From: Clostridia bacterium
Lineage (GTDB): Bacteria > Bacillota > Clostridia > Christensenellales > Aristaeellaceae
Reading direction: 5' to 3'
DNA length: 64,000 bases
Assembly: GCA_017516765.1 (NCBI GenBank)
Contig: JAFXBE010000019.1
Coordinates: 1 to 64,000, forward strand
This document shows, piece by piece, positions 32,003-40,556 of this stretch (within the stretch, counting starts at the first letter, position 1; every line of letters begins with the position of its first letter). The notes beneath the pieces are model-generated. The model did no database searches and was not told the DNA's origin. It saw only the letters and a list, made by a program, of their open reading frames with translations. The position numbers and the translations under genes are program-made.

Positions 32003-32070
32003 GGCGCACGACTGGAAATCGTGTTTACGTTGATAGCGTAACTAGGGTTCAAATCCCTAACTCTCCGCCA
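32003..32070 (+). repeat. attR, 68-bp direct repeat of tRNA-Ser 3' part
   Basis: Exact copy of 27544-27611, lacking the acceptor 5' strand and D arm, so not a functional tRNA by itself. Confidence 0.95.
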
Positions 32071-32073
32071 GAT

Positions 32074-32108
32074 AAAAAACCTTGTATCAAAACGATACAA
32101 GGTTTTTT
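32074..32108 (+). terminator. Original tRNA-Ser terminator, displaced by the insertion
   Basis: AACCTTGTATC/GATACAAGGTT, 11-bp stem extended by A and T runs, 5-nt loop, six T. It begins 3 nt after attR, where a terminator of the uninterrupted tRNA-Ser would be. Confidence 0.9.
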
Positions 32109-32175
32109 CTTTTGCAACCGGGCACCCCGGCAGCCGTATCCTATATTATTGTCCCCGTTTGCAGCGCGCAAAAGG

Positions 32176-32204
32176 TTGACGTGTACAATAAAAGTCTGTA
32201 TACT
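32176..32204 (+). promoter_or_regulatory. Promoter of glycosylphosphotransferase gene
   Basis: TTGACG, 17-bp spacer, TATACT, some 105 bp before the start codon. Confidence 0.75.
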
Positions 32205-32310
32205 CATTATGATGTGATGAGTCGTATCCATCATTGTGTTCAGACGCTTTTGTCAGCTTACTACAAAGCCGCAGGAATGGATTGCCGGAGCGGCTTCCCG
32301 AATAGGTGAT

Positions 32311-33681
32311 ATGATGATACGTAAGAATCAGAAAACCATAAACCAGCTCAATGCCATCAGCGACGGCTGCCTTGTGCTGCTTTCTTACGTTTTTTCGTCC
32401 TGGCTCTGGCTGGATGTGATCAAAAACGAAAACAACATGGCTTCCCTGGATACGCTGTTCAGCCATATGGGCTTTACGGCGGTTGTTTACGCTGCATGCG
32501 TGGTCATTGTTATGTCGTTTTTCCGCATGTACCGCACCAGCCGCCTGAACAAACCGACCAAGGGCCTTAAAAAAGTTCTCATTGCCAACGCCATCTCGCT
32601 GGTAACCGCTGCCGCATTGCTCTATTTGTTCCGAATGGAAGATTTCTCCCGCGGTGTTCTGGCGGTTTTCTACGTTACCAGCTGTTCTGTACTGATCGTT
32701 AAGCGCTTGCTGTTGCTGTTCTTTTTGCGCAACATCCGCTCCAAGGGCTATAACCTGAAGCATGTGGTGGTCATCGGCAGCGGCAAACTGGCAGACCGTT
32801 ATGTGGAAGCGATCCGGGCGGATGAGGCACTGGGTATGCACGTTAAAGAAGTGATCCGCGACATGAACGATCTGGAAAGCCGTATGGAAGAACTTCTGCA
32901 CGACAGCGGCGTGGACGAAGTGGTCGCTGCCCTTGAACCCGCCGAAACCGGTTATATCGTAGAGATCATTCAGCATTGCGAAAAGTGCGGCACCAAGGTA
33001 AGCGTTATTCCTTCCTATAACGATGTTATCCCGACTCAGCCCTCCATCAGCGTTATCAAAGATCTGAAGCTGATCCAGCTGCGAACCACCCCTCTGGATG
33101 AGCCGCTCAATGCAGCCATCAAGCGCGGCTTTGACGTGGTCGCCAGTCTTCTGCTCATCCTTCTGTCCAGCCCCCTTATGCTGATTGCTGTCATCGGCGT
33201 TAAGCTGACCAGCCCCGGCCCGGTGCTGTTCAAGCAGGAGCGTGTGGGCCTGAACAAAAAGACCTTTACCATGCTCAAGTTCCGCAGTATGCATGTAAAT
33301 GCTGAGCAGGATACCGGCTGGAGCAAAGCCAAGGATAACCGCCGTACCCGTTTCGGTGCATTTATCCGAAAAACCAGTATCGACGAGTTGCCCCAATTCT
33401 TCAACGTGCTCAAAGGCGATATGAGCCTTGTCGGTCCCCGTCCGGAGATCCCCTTCTATGTGGAGCAATTCCGCGAGACGATCCCGCTGTATATGGTCAA
33501 AAATCAGGTGCGTCCCGGCATCACCGGCTGGGCACAGGTGAACGGTTACCGCGGCGATACCAGCATCGAAGAACGCATCAAGCACGATCTCTGGTATATC
33601 GAAAACTGGAGCATCAGTCTTGATATCTCCATCATTTTCCGAACCGCTTTCGGCGGTATGATCAATCAGGAAAAGAACTGA
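32311..33681 (+). CDS. Undecaprenyl-phosphate sugar phosphotransferase (polyprenyl glycosylphosphotransferase)
   Basis: Transfers a sugar-1-phosphate to undecaprenyl phosphate, starting exopolysaccharide or capsule repeat synthesis. 456 residues from ATG 32311 (AGGTGAT). Four N-terminal membrane helices (~18-130), a CoA-binding-like Rossmann segment (VVVIGSGKLADRYVEAI), a fifth helix (ASLLLILLSSPLMLIAV), and the WbaP/WcaJ catalytic domain: GPVLFKQERVGLN, LKFRSMHVNAE, TSIDELPQFFNVLKGDMSLVGPRPE, and RPGITGWAQVNGYRG. No other polysaccharide genes are beside it. Confidence 0.93.
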   Translation: MMIRKNQKTINQLNAISDGCLVLLSYVFSSWLWLDVIKNENNMASLDTLFSHMGFTAVVYAACVVIVMSFFRMYRTSRLNKPTKGLKKVLIANAISLVTAAALLYLFRMEDFSRGVLAVFYVTSCSVLIVKRLLLLFFLRNIRSKGYNLKHVVVIGSGKLADRYVEAIRADEALGMHVKEVIRDMNDLESRMEELLHDSGVDEVVAALEPAETGYIVEIIQHCEKCGTKVSVIPSYNDVIPTQPSISVIKDLKLIQLRTTPLDEPLNAAIKRGFDVVASLLLILLSSPLMLIAVIGVKLTSPGPVLFKQERVGLNKKTFTMLKFRSMHVNAEQDTGWSKAKDNRRTRFGAFIRKTSIDELPQFFNVLKGDMSLVGPRPEIPFYVEQFRETIPLYMVKNQVRPGITGWAQVNGYRGDTSIEERIKHDLWYIENWSISLDISIIFRTAFGGMINQEKN

Positions 33682-33693
33682 TCCTGAATCCGA

Positions 33694-33734
33694 GCAAAGG
33701 AGCCGATGCCTTGCATCGGCTCCTTTGCTGTTTG
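33694..33734 (+). terminator. Terminator after glycosylphosphotransferase gene
   Basis: A 16-bp perfect stem GCAAAGGAGCCGATGC with its complement, 3-nt loop; T-tract modest (TGTTTGG). Confidence 0.75.
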
Positions 33735-33759
33735 GCACACCAAAAGAACAGCCCGGCTC

Positions 33760-33788
33760 TTGCGCTTGCAGCAGTATGTTGGTACAAT
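33760..33788 (+). promoter_or_regulatory. Promoter of EamA transporter gene
   Basis: TTGCGC, 17-bp spacer, TACAAT, 25 bp before the start codon. Confidence 0.6.
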
Positions 33789-33813
33789 GCTGCCTTGCAG
33801 GGAGGTGTTGCAT

Positions 33814-34701
33814 ATGCAAAAGAAAGCAAATCTTGCATTGATCGGCTCTATGGTCATCTTTGGAACCATCGGAATTTTCCGCCGCTACATCCCGCTGCCT
33901 TCAGGTCTCATTGCCTGTGCGCGAGGGCTGATCGGTATGCTGTTTCTGCTGTTGTATATCCGTGCCAAGGGCATTCGCATGGACGGGGAAACGCTGCGCA
34001 GGAACGGCTGGAAGCTTTTTATTTCCGGTTTGTTTTTGGGCTTCAACTGGATTCTGCTGTTCGAAGCCTATCGCTATACCACTGTGGCTGTTGCGACGCT
34101 GTGCTACTACATGGCGCCTATTCTGATCATTCTGGTTTCCCCAATTCTGTTCCGTGAAAAATTGACGGGCTGGAAGTTGCTGTGCGTTGCCGCGGCGCTG
34201 GCAGGCATGGTGCTGGTTTCGGGCATCACCCAGCCGGGCGGGCAGGGGAGTAATCAGGGGTTGGGCATTGCTTTGGGGTTGGGAGCTGCGGTTCTGTATG
34301 CCAGTGTTGTGCTCATCAACAAAAAGATCAATGGGGTTGCCCCATACGATAAAACCATTGTTCAGCTGGGTACGGCGGCAGTTACCATTCTGCCCTACAC
34401 CCTCCTTAGCGAGCAGGCAGACCCAGGCGCGTTTTCTGTGCTGACGGTTCTTTGCCTGTTGTTGGTAGGCATCGTTCATACCGGCGTGGCCTATGCGCTG
34501 TATTTTGGCGCGGTGACTGATGTTAAGGCGCAAACGGCGGCGATCCTCAGCTATCTGGACCCTGTTGTGGCGATCCTGCTGTCTGCGCTGCTGCTTGGCG
34601 AAACCCTCACCCTGCACGGCTTGATCGGTGCGGTACTGGTGCTGGGTGCAGCATTTTTGAGCGAGGTGCAGCCCGGTCTGCGGAACGGGAAAGCAGAATG
34701 A
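33814..34701 (+). CDS. EamA/DMT-family transporter
   Basis: 295 residues from ATG 33814 (GGGAGGTG). About ten hydrophobic helices in two EamA repeats, the second starting near GLGIALGLGAAVLYASVVL. Typical motifs are FGTIGIFRRYIPLPSG at the first helix and the SYLDPVVAILLSALLLGETL signature near the end. Family members export metabolites, amino acids or drugs; the substrate cannot be read. Single-gene unit with its own promoter and shared terminator. Confidence 0.88.
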   Translation: MQKKANLALIGSMVIFGTIGIFRRYIPLPSGLIACARGLIGMLFLLLYIRAKGIRMDGETLRRNGWKLFISGLFLGFNWILLFEAYRYTTVAVATLCYYMAPILIILVSPILFREKLTGWKLLCVAAALAGMVLVSGITQPGGQGSNQGLGIALGLGAAVLYASVVLINKKINGVAPYDKTIVQLGTAAVTILPYTLLSEQADPGAFSVLTVLCLLLVGIVHTGVAYALYFGAVTDVKAQTAAILSYLDPVVAILLSALLLGETLTLHGLIGAVLVLGAAFLSEVQPGLRNGKAE

Positions 34702-34712
34702 TCCAAACGATA

Positions 34713-34752
34713 AGACCCGCCCGGCAGCCGTTTGCGCTGCGGGCGGGTCTTT
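34713..34752. terminator. Bidirectional terminator between convergent genes
   Basis: AGACCCGCCC/GGGCGGGTCT, 10 bp, extended by GCAGC/GCTGC with one bulge; T-rich on the plus side (TCTTTC). Confidence 0.75.
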
Positions 34753-34759
34753 CTGCCGC

Positions 34760-35176
34760 TTACGAAAGTCTGCCTGCGGGCAGGCTTTGTTCGATATGAA
34801 GCTCGTTATAGCCGGTGTCCTCGTCATAGGCTTTGGAAAACGTCAGACCGTCAAGTTCGCAAAGCACCACTTCGGCAGTGGTGTTCACAATGCAGCCGGG
34901 CAGCAGATGCCCGCCCAGTACGCTCATATCCTCCCGGCTGAAGCTGATATGCAGATGGCATCGTGCTTCGCTTACTGTGCCCGTCAGACTGACGATCTCC
35001 AACCGTTCGCTGTACTCCTGTCCGGTAATGCCGTCTGCCGAGCGGATCGCAGCTTCACTTACACAGCCGACACAGCAGGCGGCGTAGCCCGCTTGAATAT
35101 GTTTCTCCCGGCAATACCCGGCGATGCTCTCCAGCAGATCTGCGCCTCTGTGCAGGCGAAATACATGGTGCTTCAC
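34760..35176 (-). CDS. PPC (DUF296) domain protein
   Basis: 138 residues from GTG 35176, which overlaps the upstream stop (GTGA) and follows AGGAGG with 8 nt; the frame extends further upstream but without an SD. The PPC/DUF296 fold is recognisable: FRLHRGADLLESIAGYCREK, AACCVGCVSEAAIRS, LEIVSLTGTVSEARCHLHISF, and the metal-site-like GGHLLPGCIVNTTAEVVL. Bacterial PPC proteins are small trimers of unclear function, not DNA-binding AT-hook proteins. Coupled to the C26 peptidase gene. Confidence 0.8.
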   Translation of the reverse strand: MKHHVFRLHRGADLLESIAGYCREKHIQAGYAACCVGCVSEAAIRSADGITGQEYSERLEIVSLTGTVSEARCHLHISFSREDMSVLGGHLLPGCIVNTTAEVVLCELDGLTFSKAYDEDTGYNELHIEQSLPAGRLS

Positions 35177-35910
35177 TTCTTGCTCCTCCTGTATTGCAGC
35201 GCGCTGTCGATAAACCCTTCGAACAGACGGAGGGATGCGGGATCGCTCATTCGTTCCGGGTGCCATTGCACTGCCAGCCGGAAAGGGTGCCCGGTGTGTT
35301 CGATGGCTTCCACAACACCGTCCTCGCTGAAAGCAACGGCACGGTAGCCTCTGCCTGTCTTTTGCACCGCCTGGTGGTGCATGGAATTGACGGCAAGCAC
35401 ATCTGCACCCAACAAATCCCGCAATTGGGAAGCAGTCTCCAGCCGAACACTGTGCGCGGTTGCGTTTACGGAATCATCCTGACTGTGCCCAAGCAGCTGC
35501 ACACCATCGGAACGGTACTGAGTCGGCAGATCCTGATACAGTGTACCGCCTGCCGCCACGTTCATCACCTGCAAACCGCGGCAGATGCCGAGTACCGGCA
35601 TGGGGCGGCGGCTGTCGGCAGCCCGGATCAAAGCAAACTCCAGTTGATCCCGTACGGGAATGATCTCGCCGATCTCCATGACCGGCTCTTGGCCGAAATG
35701 TCTGGGATCCACATCACCGCCTCCCGCCAGCAGCAGCCCGTCCAGCGCATCCATGCATTGCTCAATGGCGGCTTCACTCATGTGGGGGTTCAGCAGCAGG
35801 GGAATGCCGCCCGCTGCAGAAACAGCGTTGAAATAGGTCTGCAGCAAAAACACTCTGGGTTCTTTGGTCTCAATGCTGCCGGATATGCCGATCAGCGGCA
35901 TGGTTGCCAT
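35173..35910 (-). CDS. Gamma-glutamyl-gamma-aminobutyrate hydrolase-like class I glutamine amidotransferase (peptidase C26)
   Basis: Predicted gamma-glutamyl hydrolase, PuuD-like. 245 residues. Landmarks: PLIGISGS, LDGLLLAGGGDVDPRHFG, nucleophile Cys in PVLGICRGLQVMNVAAGGTLYQDL, SMHHQAV, and the catalytic HPE (AVQWHPERM). In polyamine degradation PuuD cleaves gamma-glutamyl-GABA, but no other puu gene is here, so the substrate is open. Divergent from the epimerase at 36107. Confidence 0.88.
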   Translation of the reverse strand: MATMPLIGISGSIETKEPRVFLLQTYFNAVSAAGGIPLLLNPHMSEAAIEQCMDALDGLLLAGGGDVDPRHFGQEPVMEIGEIIPVRDQLEFALIRAADSRRPMPVLGICRGLQVMNVAAGGTLYQDLPTQYRSDGVQLLGHSQDDSVNATAHSVRLETASQLRDLLGADVLAVNSMHHQAVQKTGRGYRAVAFSEDGVVEAIEHTGHPFRLAVQWHPERMSDPASLRLFEGFIDSALQYRRSKK

Positions 35911-36029
35911 AGGCTGTTCATCCTCTCTGTTGATCTATCCGTATTATACGCTGCTTTGGCGGGAAAAGAAACTGTTCGTTTACACAGCATAACAAAACAT
36001 AATTTAAGCAATAACAAACCAGATTTACA

Positions 36030-36058
36030 TTGAAATATTGCAAAGGTTGTTGTATTAT
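36030..36058 (+). promoter_or_regulatory. Promoter of epimerase-xylanase-galactosidase group
   Basis: TTGAAA, 17-bp spacer, TATTAT, about 50 bp before the epimerase start; the region is AT-rich. Confidence 0.65.
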
Positions 36059-36106
36059 GATAACGGTTCAATACCCATCAAAATGTGTGCGCTGGGAGGA
36101 TAAACG

Positions 36107-36946
36107 ATGGAACTCATGAATATCTATGCCTTTGCAGACGAGGCCTCCGGACGGATCGACGGCCAGATCGAAGCAATGCGCCGAAACGGTCTGAACGGTT
36201 TGGAGATCCGCGGTGTGGATGGTCAGAACATTTCCGATATCACATTGGAAAAAGCCGGAGAAGTACGCCGTAAGCTGGACGACGCCGGACTTGTTTGCTG
36301 GTCCATGGGTTCGCCCATCGGTAAGATCGGCATCACCTCCGACGAATTTCCTGCCCATCTGGATAAGCTGCGCCATACTCTTGAACTGGCGGATGTGCTG
36401 GGCGCAAAGAACCTGCGCATGTTTTCCTTTTATGTTGCCGATGGGCAGCAGGAGCAATACCGCAATAAGATCATCGATCAGATGGGGCAGATGCTGGAAG
36501 TTGCTAAAGGCAGCGGTGTAGCCATGTGTCACGAGAACGAGAAGGGCATCTACGGCGATGTGGCCTCCCGCTGCCACGAGCTGCTGTCGGTCTTCCCGGA
36601 ACTGCAGGGTATTTTCGATCCCGCCAACTTTATCCAGAGCGGTCAGGATACGGTGGAGGCATGGCGGTTGCTGGGCCGCCGCATCAAGTATCTGCATATC
36701 AAGGATGCTTTGGCGGATGGCAAAGTCGTTCCTGCTGGCAAGGGCATTGGCGAGGTAAAGCAGATTCTGGACAACTTCCGGGCAAACGGCGGCAATGCGG
36801 TCACCCTCGAGCCCCACTTGAGTGTTTTTGACGGTCTGAAGGGGCTGGAGCAGGCCGGTGCAAGAACGCAGATCGATGCCTATTGCTACGAAAGCAGCGA
36901 CGCCGCTTTCGATGCCGCCTGCAATGCCCTCAAAGAACTGCTTTGA
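36107..36946 (+). CDS. Sugar phosphate isomerase/epimerase family protein (TIM barrel)
   Basis: 279 residues of the AP endonuclease 2-like barrel. Family features: YAFADEASGRIDGQIEAM at the start, GLEIRGVDGQNISD, CHENEKGIYGD (metal ligands His, Glu), GIFDPANFIQSG, YLHIKDALADG and VTLEPHLSVFD. Related to xylose-isomerase-like and myo-inosose dehydratase-like enzymes. Its position before a xylanase and a GH42 enzyme suggests conversion of a released sugar, but the substrate is unknown. Confidence 0.82.
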   Translation: MELMNIYAFADEASGRIDGQIEAMRRNGLNGLEIRGVDGQNISDITLEKAGEVRRKLDDAGLVCWSMGSPIGKIGITSDEFPAHLDKLRHTLELADVLGAKNLRMFSFYVADGQQEQYRNKIIDQMGQMLEVAKGSGVAMCHENEKGIYGDVASRCHELLSVFPELQGIFDPANFIQSGQDTVEAWRLLGRRIKYLHIKDALADGKVVPAGKGIGEVKQILDNFRANGGNAVTLEPHLSVFDGLKGLEQAGARTQIDAYCYESSDAAFDAACNALKELL

Positions 36947-37010
36947 TCTTTCGGGAACGAAAAGCTTCTGTTCCGAAAAGGATATCTGTTACGCAAAGGA
37001 GAAATCTACA

Positions 37011-38240
37011 ATGAAAAGACTTACTGCCGCTCTGCTGTGCCTGATCCTGCTGGCGTTGGTGCCCGTATCCTCTTTGGCTGTGGGCGAATCCGGCAAGACC
37101 AAAGATGATTATGTTTGCCTCAACAGTCTTACCGAGCCCTACGGCTTTCTGATGGGCGCCAGCTTCAACTATAAACAGGCGACTTCCGACCCCACCTATC
37201 TGGATTTTGTCAAGACTCACTTTGCTTCTCTCACCTGCACCAACGAGACCAAAGCTTATTCGCTTCTCAATCAGAGCGGCTGCAAGGTCTCCAAGGACGG
37301 TATGCCCATTATGAATTACTATCAGGCGGACAAAATGGTGCAGTGGGCACGGGACAACGGGCTGAAGGTGCGCGGTCATGTGCTGGTCTGGGATGCCTAT
37401 ATGTGCGACTGGTTCTTCCGTGAAGGCTACGACAGCAACGCTCCTTATGCTGATCAGGAAACGATACGCGCCCGTACCCGCTCCTACATCGAGCAGGTCA
37501 TTACCCATTTTGAGGAAAAGTTCCCAGGCACTATCTTTTGCTGGGATGTTGTCAACGAAGCCATCGGCGACAGTGCAAAGGAGTGGGATGGCAAGGATGC
37601 CCGCCATCTCCGCACCATCCGCAGCGGCAATGACAATCTGTTCAAAACCTATCTTGGCGACGATTATGTAGAGTTTTCCTTCCTCTGCGCCAAGGATACC
37701 GTAGAGAAACTGGGTGCGGATATCAAGCTGTTCTACAACGATTACAACATGTTCTTCAACGATAAGCGTCAGGCTGCCCTTGCGCTGGTGGAATCTATCA
37801 ATACCTATGCAACGGACGAAAACGGTGAATACCGTAAACTGATCGACGGCATCGGTATGCAGGGCTACATCGGCGGCTACGGCAAGCAGCAGGATTGCAT
37901 GGAGGATTCTCACATCACCCGTATTCAGGCATCCATCAATCTGTATGCCCGCGCCGGTATGGAGGTGCATATCACCGAGATGGCCGTGCGCAATTTCCAG
38001 GACGATGAAGCAACCGTTGCCCTGCACGCCGATTTCTATGGCCGTCTGTTCGAAATGTTCAAGCAGGTCAACTCCGGCGAGACCAAACCCCTTACCTGTG
38101 TAGCTATCTGGGGCGTGATGGATGCGCCCACCGCCACCGGCTACAACTATAACCTGATCAGCCCCTACGGCGGTCTGATCACCGAAAAGTACGAGATCAA
38201 GAACTCCTTCGATACCGTACATGCCGTTATGAGCAAATAA
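37011..38240 (+). CDS. Secreted endo-1,4-beta-xylanase, GH10
   Basis: Cleaves internal beta-1,4 xylan bonds outside the cell. 409 residues from ATG 37011 (AAAGGAG). Signal peptide: MKRL then a hydrophobic run to about residue 23. GH10 motifs: RGHVLVWD (~121-128), acid/base Glu ~183 in WDVVNEAIG, FYNDYNMFF, GIGMQGYIGG, and nucleophile Glu ~323 in HITEMAV. Single catalytic domain, no carbohydrate-binding module or dockerin. It is 64 bp after the epimerase gene and probably cotranscribed with it. Confidence 0.93.
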   Translation: MKRLTAALLCLILLALVPVSSLAVGESGKTKDDYVCLNSLTEPYGFLMGASFNYKQATSDPTYLDFVKTHFASLTCTNETKAYSLLNQSGCKVSKDGMPIMNYYQADKMVQWARDNGLKVRGHVLVWDAYMCDWFFREGYDSNAPYADQETIRARTRSYIEQVITHFEEKFPGTIFCWDVVNEAIGDSAKEWDGKDARHLRTIRSGNDNLFKTYLGDDYVEFSFLCAKDTVEKLGADIKLFYNDYNMFFNDKRQAALALVESINTYATDENGEYRKLIDGIGMQGYIGGYGKQQDCMEDSHITRIQASINLYARAGMEVHITEMAVRNFQDDEATVALHADFYGRLFEMFKQVNSGETKPLTCVAIWGVMDAPTATGYNYNLISPYGGLITEKYEIKNSFDTVHAVMSK

Positions 38241-38276
38241 TCCGTCCGGCTTCCGGACGGCATGGAGGCACAGACG

Positions 38277-40226
38277 ATGAAAATCGGTGTTTGCTACTAT
38301 CCTGAGCACTGGGACAGGGAACTCTGGGTCAAGGATGCAGATCTGATGCAGCAGACCGGCGTAAAGCTGGTGCGGTTGGCAGAGTTTGCCTGGTGCCGTC
38401 TGGAACCCCGGGACGGGGAATTCGACTTTGCATGGCTGGACGAAGCCATCGCTATCTTTGCTGCCCGAAGCATCGAAGTGGTGCTGTGTACGCCCACCAG
38501 CTGCCCGCCATTGTGGCTGTATGAAAAACATCCCGACATCGTACATGTGGAGAAGGATGGTACGCCCACCCGACTGGGCGTCCGCAGCCACCGCTGTGTT
38601 ACGAATCCGGTTTTTCTCGCATATGCAGACCGTATTACCAAAGCTATGGCCGAACACTACGCCGATGAACCCGCTGTAACCGGCTGGCAGATCGATAACG
38701 AGCTGGAAGCCTATTTCTGTTACTGCGAGCATTGCATCGGCAAGTACCGCCAATGGCTCAAAGAAAAGTATGGCACGCCGGATGCGCTGAACAAGGCCTA
38801 CGGCAACGTGGTCTGGAGCGGGGAGTATTCCTCCTGGTCGCAGATCCAACCGCCCTACGGCAGCTTGCCCCATGCATGGCAAAACCCTGCCTATATGCTG
38901 GATTTCTACCGCTTCTGCTCCGATAATGTGATCGATTTCAGCAATCGGCAGGCGCAGCTGCTGCGGCAGTACTGTCCGGGCAGACCCGTCACCACCAATG
39001 TGTGGTTCTGCGAGCACATGCCGGATTTCTACAAGCAGTTCGGCGCTCTGGACTTTATTTCCTACGACAACTATCCCGCCACCCGTCTGCCGGAGGATCC
39101 CGAAGCGTGCTATTCCCATGCCTTTCATCTGGATCTGATGCGGGGCGTAAAGCGCAAGCCCTTCTGGATCATGGAACAGCTCAGCGGCGGCAAGGGTTGC
39201 TGGATGCCTATGGAAAAGCCGCCCCAGCCGGGGATGATCATGGGTTATGCGTTGCAGGCTTTTGCACACGGGGCAGATACGGTGGTGCATTTCCGCTGGC
39301 GTACAGCCAATATCGGCGCGGAAATGCACTGGCACGGATTGCTTGACCATTCCAATGTGCCGGGGCGGAGGTTCCGGGAATTTACGTCCCTCTGCGAAAC
39401 CGCCAACACTCTGGAAGCTCTGCAGGGAGCGGAGCAGAAAGCGGATGTGGCGATCCTGTTTGCTTTCGACAACGAATACGCCTTCAAGATCCAGCCCCAG
39501 ACCGAGGGGTATTACTATCTGGAGCAGCTCCAGCGGCTGCACCGGGCGTTTACCGGGCTCGGGCTCAATGTGGATGTGATCGGGCAGCACGAAGCACTGG
39601 ACGGATACCGGATCGTATGCGCACCGGAGATGTATGTGACCGAGCCTGCTGTGGTGGAACGTCTGGAGAGGTTCGCACAGCAAGGCGGTACGGTCATCGT
39701 CACCACCCGCAGCGGTGTAAAGGATGCCCACAACAACGCCGTTATGGCGCAGCTTCCCACAGCCTACTGCCGGATGACCGGCGTGCGTGTGGCAGAGTAT
39801 GTGCCCATCGGCTGGGATCAAATCCCTGTTCGTTTTAAAGACGGAACCGACCTGCCTGCCAAGCAATGGTGCGATGTGCTGGAAGTGGATACGGCGCAGG
39901 TACTGGCGCGGTACACCGGCGATTATTTCGCCGGTTCGCCTGCTGTCACACGGAATGAATATGGCTTGGGAACCGTATACTATATCGGCACAGTCGGCAC
40001 ACAGCCTCTGTATGACCATGTCATCAGGCAGGCGGTCGAGTTGGCAGAGCTGCCGTACATACCGGGCATTCCGCCCAGGGTGGAGATCACCACCCGCAGC
40101 GGCGGCGGCAAAGAGGTACGGTTTGTTTTTAACAACGACAGCAAGCCCAAAGCATTTACGCTGGAAGGCGAAGCAGTGGAACTGGAAGCCTTTGAAATGA
40201 AAATAATCCTTTGCTCAAAAGCATGA
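38277..40226 (+). CDS. Beta-galactosidase, GH42
   Basis: Hydrolyses terminal beta-galactosides or related arabino/galacto-oligosaccharides. 649 residues; ATG 38277 is preferred because GGAGGC lies 8 nt before it. Catalytic barrel starts IGVCYYPEHWDRELW; acid/base Glu ~142 in WQIDNELEAYFCYCEHC, whose following Cys residues match the GH42 zinc site; nucleophile Glu ~300 in FWIMEQLSG. Trimerisation domain (~380-585) and small beta domain follow. No signal peptide, so cytoplasmic, fitting intracellular use of oligosaccharides. Confidence 0.93.
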   Translation: MKIGVCYYPEHWDRELWVKDADLMQQTGVKLVRLAEFAWCRLEPRDGEFDFAWLDEAIAIFAARSIEVVLCTPTSCPPLWLYEKHPDIVHVEKDGTPTRLGVRSHRCVTNPVFLAYADRITKAMAEHYADEPAVTGWQIDNELEAYFCYCEHCIGKYRQWLKEKYGTPDALNKAYGNVVWSGEYSSWSQIQPPYGSLPHAWQNPAYMLDFYRFCSDNVIDFSNRQAQLLRQYCPGRPVTTNVWFCEHMPDFYKQFGALDFISYDNYPATRLPEDPEACYSHAFHLDLMRGVKRKPFWIMEQLSGGKGCWMPMEKPPQPGMIMGYALQAFAHGADTVVHFRWRTANIGAEMHWHGLLDHSNVPGRRFREFTSLCETANTLEALQGAEQKADVAILFAFDNEYAFKIQPQTEGYYYLEQLQRLHRAFTGLGLNVDVIGQHEALDGYRIVCAPEMYVTEPAVVERLERFAQQGGTVIVTTRSGVKDAHNNAVMAQLPTAYCRMTGVRVAEYVPIGWDQIPVRFKDGTDLPAKQWCDVLEVDTAQVLARYTGDYFAGSPAVTRNEYGLGTVYYIGTVGTQPLYDHVIRQAVELAELPYIPGIPPRVEITTRSGGGKEVRFVFNNDSKPKAFTLEGEAVELEAFEMKIILCSKA

Positions 40227-40262
40227 AAAAGAGCAGGCAGCCGAAATGAGCTGCCTGCTCTG
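40227..40262 (-). terminator. Terminator of SASP genes
   Basis: AGAGCAGGCAGC/GCTGCCTGCTCT, 12-bp perfect stem, 8-nt loop; on the minus strand followed by TTTTTC. On the plus strand it may also stop GH42 transcripts. Confidence 0.75.
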
Positions 40263-40275
40263 TGCGATTCTCCGA

Positions 40276-40521
40276 TTACTTCTGAGAACCGCTCATGGCG
40301 CGTTCTGCCTGCTCGATCAGACGCTTTACCATGTAACCGCCGATGTAGCCGGCCTGGCGGCTGGGCATATCGCCGTTGTAGCCCTGCTTCAGGTTGATGC
40401 CAAGCTCATTGGCGATCTCAAACTTCATGTTGTTCAAAGCCTGCTTGGCTTCGGGCACAACAACGCTGCCGGAGTTGTTGCTGGAATTGTTGTTGCCGGT
40501 GTTCTGCTGGTTCTGATACAT
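40276..40521 (-). CDS. Small acid-soluble spore protein, alpha/beta type
   Basis: 81 residues. The N-terminal 20 are Asn/Gln/Ser-rich, then the conserved core VPEAKQALNNMKFEIANELG and GYIGGYMVKRLIEQAE, including the germination-protease site region. Such proteins coat and protect spore DNA. Longer N-terminus than the paralogue just upstream (40557-40781). Evidence that the organism forms endospores. Confidence 0.95.
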   Translation of the reverse strand: MYQNQQNTGNNNSSNNSGSVVVPEAKQALNNMKFEIANELGINLKQGYNGDMPSRQAGYIGGYMVKRLIEQAERAMSGSQK

Positions 40522-40556
40522 AGAGCATATCTCCTTTTCTACATTACAGATCGCGA

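Larger units (their letters stand above)
27544..32070. mobile_element. tRNA-Ser-integrated element of about 4.5 kb with tyrosine recombinase
   Basis: Bounded by a perfect 68-bp direct repeat, attL inside tRNA-Ser and attR just after the integrase gene. The unit between repeat starts is 4459 bp. Contents: terminator, candidate short RNA, minus-strand HTH gene plus coupled micro-ORF, 15-bp tandem repeat, G-rich hairpin-repeat region, minus-strand DnaD-like gene with two coupled small genes, and the plus-strand integrase. The original tRNA-Ser terminator now lies outside attR at 32074-32108. No capsid, portal, terminase, relaxase or conjugation gene is visible. Could be a minimal phage satellite or an integrative plasmid; boundaries are firm, class is not. 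Confidence 0.93.

Noticed and set aside
32003..32070. Second tRNA-Ser gene
   Set aside because: Lacks the 5' acceptor strand and D arm; it is the attR copy.
36930..40019. Very long open frame (over 1000 codons) on the minus strand
   Set aside because: It is antisense to the GH10 and GH42 genes, both with complete catalytic motifs. GC-rich third positions keep the opposite frame open. The translation has no domain and no SD.
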